Shown here in pieces: positions 6,938 through 7,718 of a stretch of DNA of 7,718 nucleotides. Source of the stretch: Dehalococcoidia bacterium. GTDB lineage: Bacteria > Chloroflexota > Dehalococcoidia > E44-bin15. The notes beneath the pieces were generated by a model, which did not search any database, had not been told where the DNA came from, and was given only the letters and a program-made list of their open reading frames with translations. Location: positions 1-7,718 of the forward strand of contig JAGMCC010000055.1 of assembly GCA_023129355.1 (NCBI GenBank), read 5' to 3'. Both the position numbers and the translations under genes were made by a program. Positions within the stretch are counted from its first letter, which is position 1. Every line of letters starts with the position of its first letter.

Positions 6938-7564
6938 CTATACCCTGGCCTGTTTTGCGCTGAGAAAATCCTCGAGCGTTAGGTCATCGAAGCAGACACC
7001 ATCGGTTTCCGAGGGGAGTTTACCTGTAGGACAGAGGCTAAAACATTCTCGGCAACTTGCGCATACTGTTGAAGCGATCTCGGGGTAGAACACCACCCGG
7101 CGCTCGGTGCCCCGCCCCACGAATCCAATAGCGTTTGCCTTCTTGATCTCGTTGCAGTAGCGTACACACAGGCCGCAAAGGATGCAGTTGGTCTTTTCAG
7201 CTTCGAACCTGGGTTTCGCTACGCCATGTTGTTGGGCCAGGTCTTGTATTGTCTTCGCCGGAGAGGAGGCAAGCATTAGCTCCAGGAGCATCTTGCGAAT
7301 CCTAATGACGCGCTGGGAGTCCGTCTTTACTACCAGGCCGTTTTCCACCGGATAGATACAGGCGGTCACCAGCCTCGTCCTTCCATTCAGCGATATTTCC
7401 ACGGTACAGAGCCGGCAAGCGCCGTAAGGGGCCAGTTTCTCATGGTAGCAAAGGGTGGGGATATGGATCCCAGCATCACGGGCTGCTTCGAGGATGGTCA
7501 TCCCCTCTTTTACCCTGACCTCCCGATCGTTGATGGTTAAAGTGACTTTTTCGACCTTTTTCAT
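6938..7564 (-). CDS. Short NuoG/HoxU-like iron-sulfur protein (2Fe-2S plus two 4Fe-4S sites)
   Basis: 208 residues, corresponding to the N-terminal electron-transfer part of NuoG, HoxU or the [FeFe]-hydrogenase HydA/HndD subunit, without a catalytic domain. Residues 5-80 form a plant-type [2Fe-2S] domain with C39, C50, C53 and C69 (CYHEKLAPYGACRLC, 39-53). Two 4Fe-4S motifs follow: CILCGLCVRYC (C127, C130, C133, C137) and CASCRECFSLCP (C168, C171, C174, C178). The His-Cys cluster normally found between them (HxxxCxxCxxxxxC) is absent: residues 70-126 contain no cysteine. It would relay electrons between a NuoF-like flavoprotein and a further enzyme such as a hydrogenase, formate dehydrogenase or heterodisulfide reductase; which one cannot be told here. 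The ATG overlaps the upstream stop (ATGA, 7564-7561) and has AAAGGGA 7 nt before it. dgt follows, so no catalytic partner lies downstream. Confidence 0.88.
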   Translation of the reverse strand: MKKVEKVTLTINDREVRVKEGMTILEAARDAGIHIPTLCYHEKLAPYGACRLCTVEISLNGRTRLVTACIYPVENGLVVKTDSQRVIRIRKMLLELMLASSPAKTIQDLAQQHGVAKPRFEAEKTNCILCGLCVRYCNEIKKANAIGFVGRGTERRVVFYPEIASTVCASCRECFSLCPTGKLPSETDGVCFDDLTLEDFLSAKQARV

Positions 7565-7718
7565 TGCTGCGTCCCTTTGGTGCGCTCCACCTTGGTCCCC
7601 TGAGGAGGCGCTGCAGGAACCGGCTCGCCGGAGAGTATTAGTACAGCAGCGAAGCGTGGTGGACAGACCTCAAGGCAGGTCCCGCATTTGGTGCACTTAT
7701 CCTGGTCAATAACATGCA
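7561..7718 (-). CDS. NuoF-like NADH-oxidoreductase flavoprotein subunit, C-terminal end (partial)
   Basis: Only the last 51 residues are in the window. They begin HVIDQDKCTKCGTCLEVCP, a 4Fe-4S ferredoxin motif (CxxCxxCxxxCP) of the kind that ends the C-terminal ferredoxin domain of NuoF-like subunits such as HydB and HndC. A proline-rich, charged tail of about 30 residues follows (GEPVPAAPPQGTKVERTKGTQQ) and is longer than I would expect for this family. The stop codon overlaps the start of the NuoG-like gene by 4 bp, which supports the pairing of a FMN/NADH-binding subunit with its electron-relay partner. The flavin and NAD-binding domains, which would prove the identity, are outside the window; another ferredoxin-domain protein is possible. 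Confidence 0.7.
   Translation of the reverse strand, partial: HVIDQDKCTKCGTCLEVCPPRFAAVLILSGEPVPAAPPQGTKVERTKGTQQ

Noticed and set aside
7455..7712. 85-residue plus-strand open frame at the right end
   Set aside because: Opposite the 2Fe-2S domain and the NuoF-like tail, both with intact cysteine motifs and an ATGA overlap on the minus strand.
1..7718. tRNA, rRNA, SRP RNA, CRISPR array, insertion sequence or phage genes
   Set aside because: Nearly all bases are covered by recognisable protein genes, and the gaps (108, 62, 19, 3 and 1 bp) are too small or lack the needed structure. No transposase, integrase or repeat-spacer pattern is visible.

Overview
This 7,718-base window is bacterial and gene-dense (about 98% coding), with housekeeping genes and no sign of phage, transposon or CRISPR. 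The mix of genes, the form of the primase zinc site, the sigma factor with a large insertion, and a NuoF/NuoG-like redox module point to an anaerobic Chloroflexota bacterium, most likely Dehalococcoidia-like. That placement is inference from protein recognition, not from a tree. Genes are cut at both ends, so this looks like a whole short contig or a fragment of one.

Left part (1-1804): the 5' part of a metallo-beta-lactamase-fold hydrolase runs leftward off the window. It is divergent from ffh, the GTPase of the signal recognition particle, which runs rightward. The 108-bp gap between them holds a good sigma-70-type promoter for ffh and one or two candidate promoters for the hydrolase. The first 31 bases are an inverted near-copy of an internal piece of ffh, in the same reading frame, which makes the left end suspect as an assembly chimera.

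Right part (1808-7718): six genes all run leftward and are tightly packed. In transcription order they are the tail of a NuoF-like flavoprotein, a short NuoG/HoxU-like iron-sulfur protein, dgt (dNTP triphosphohydrolase), dnaG (primase), rpoD (primary sigma factor) and a small membrane-anchored protein of unknown function. Junctions are a 4-bp ATGA overlap (NuoF/NuoG), 19 bp (NuoG/dgt), 62 bp (dgt/dnaG), a 4-bp ATGA overlap (dnaG/rpoD) and 1 bp (rpoD/last gene, which starts with TTG). The last gene ends 3 bp from the end of ffh, tail to tail, so the two transcripts must meet inside coding sequence.

Functionally, dgt-dnaG-rpoD is a version of the macromolecular synthesis operon, joining nucleotide pool control, replication priming and general transcription. 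The NADH-oxidoreductase-like pair upstream is an electron-transfer module whose catalytic partner lies outside the window. No wholly new system is evident. The points most worth checking are the inverted repeat at the left end, the NuoG-like protein lacking the His-Cys cluster segment, its linkage to dgt-dnaG-rpoD, and the unknown membrane-anchored protein behind rpoD.
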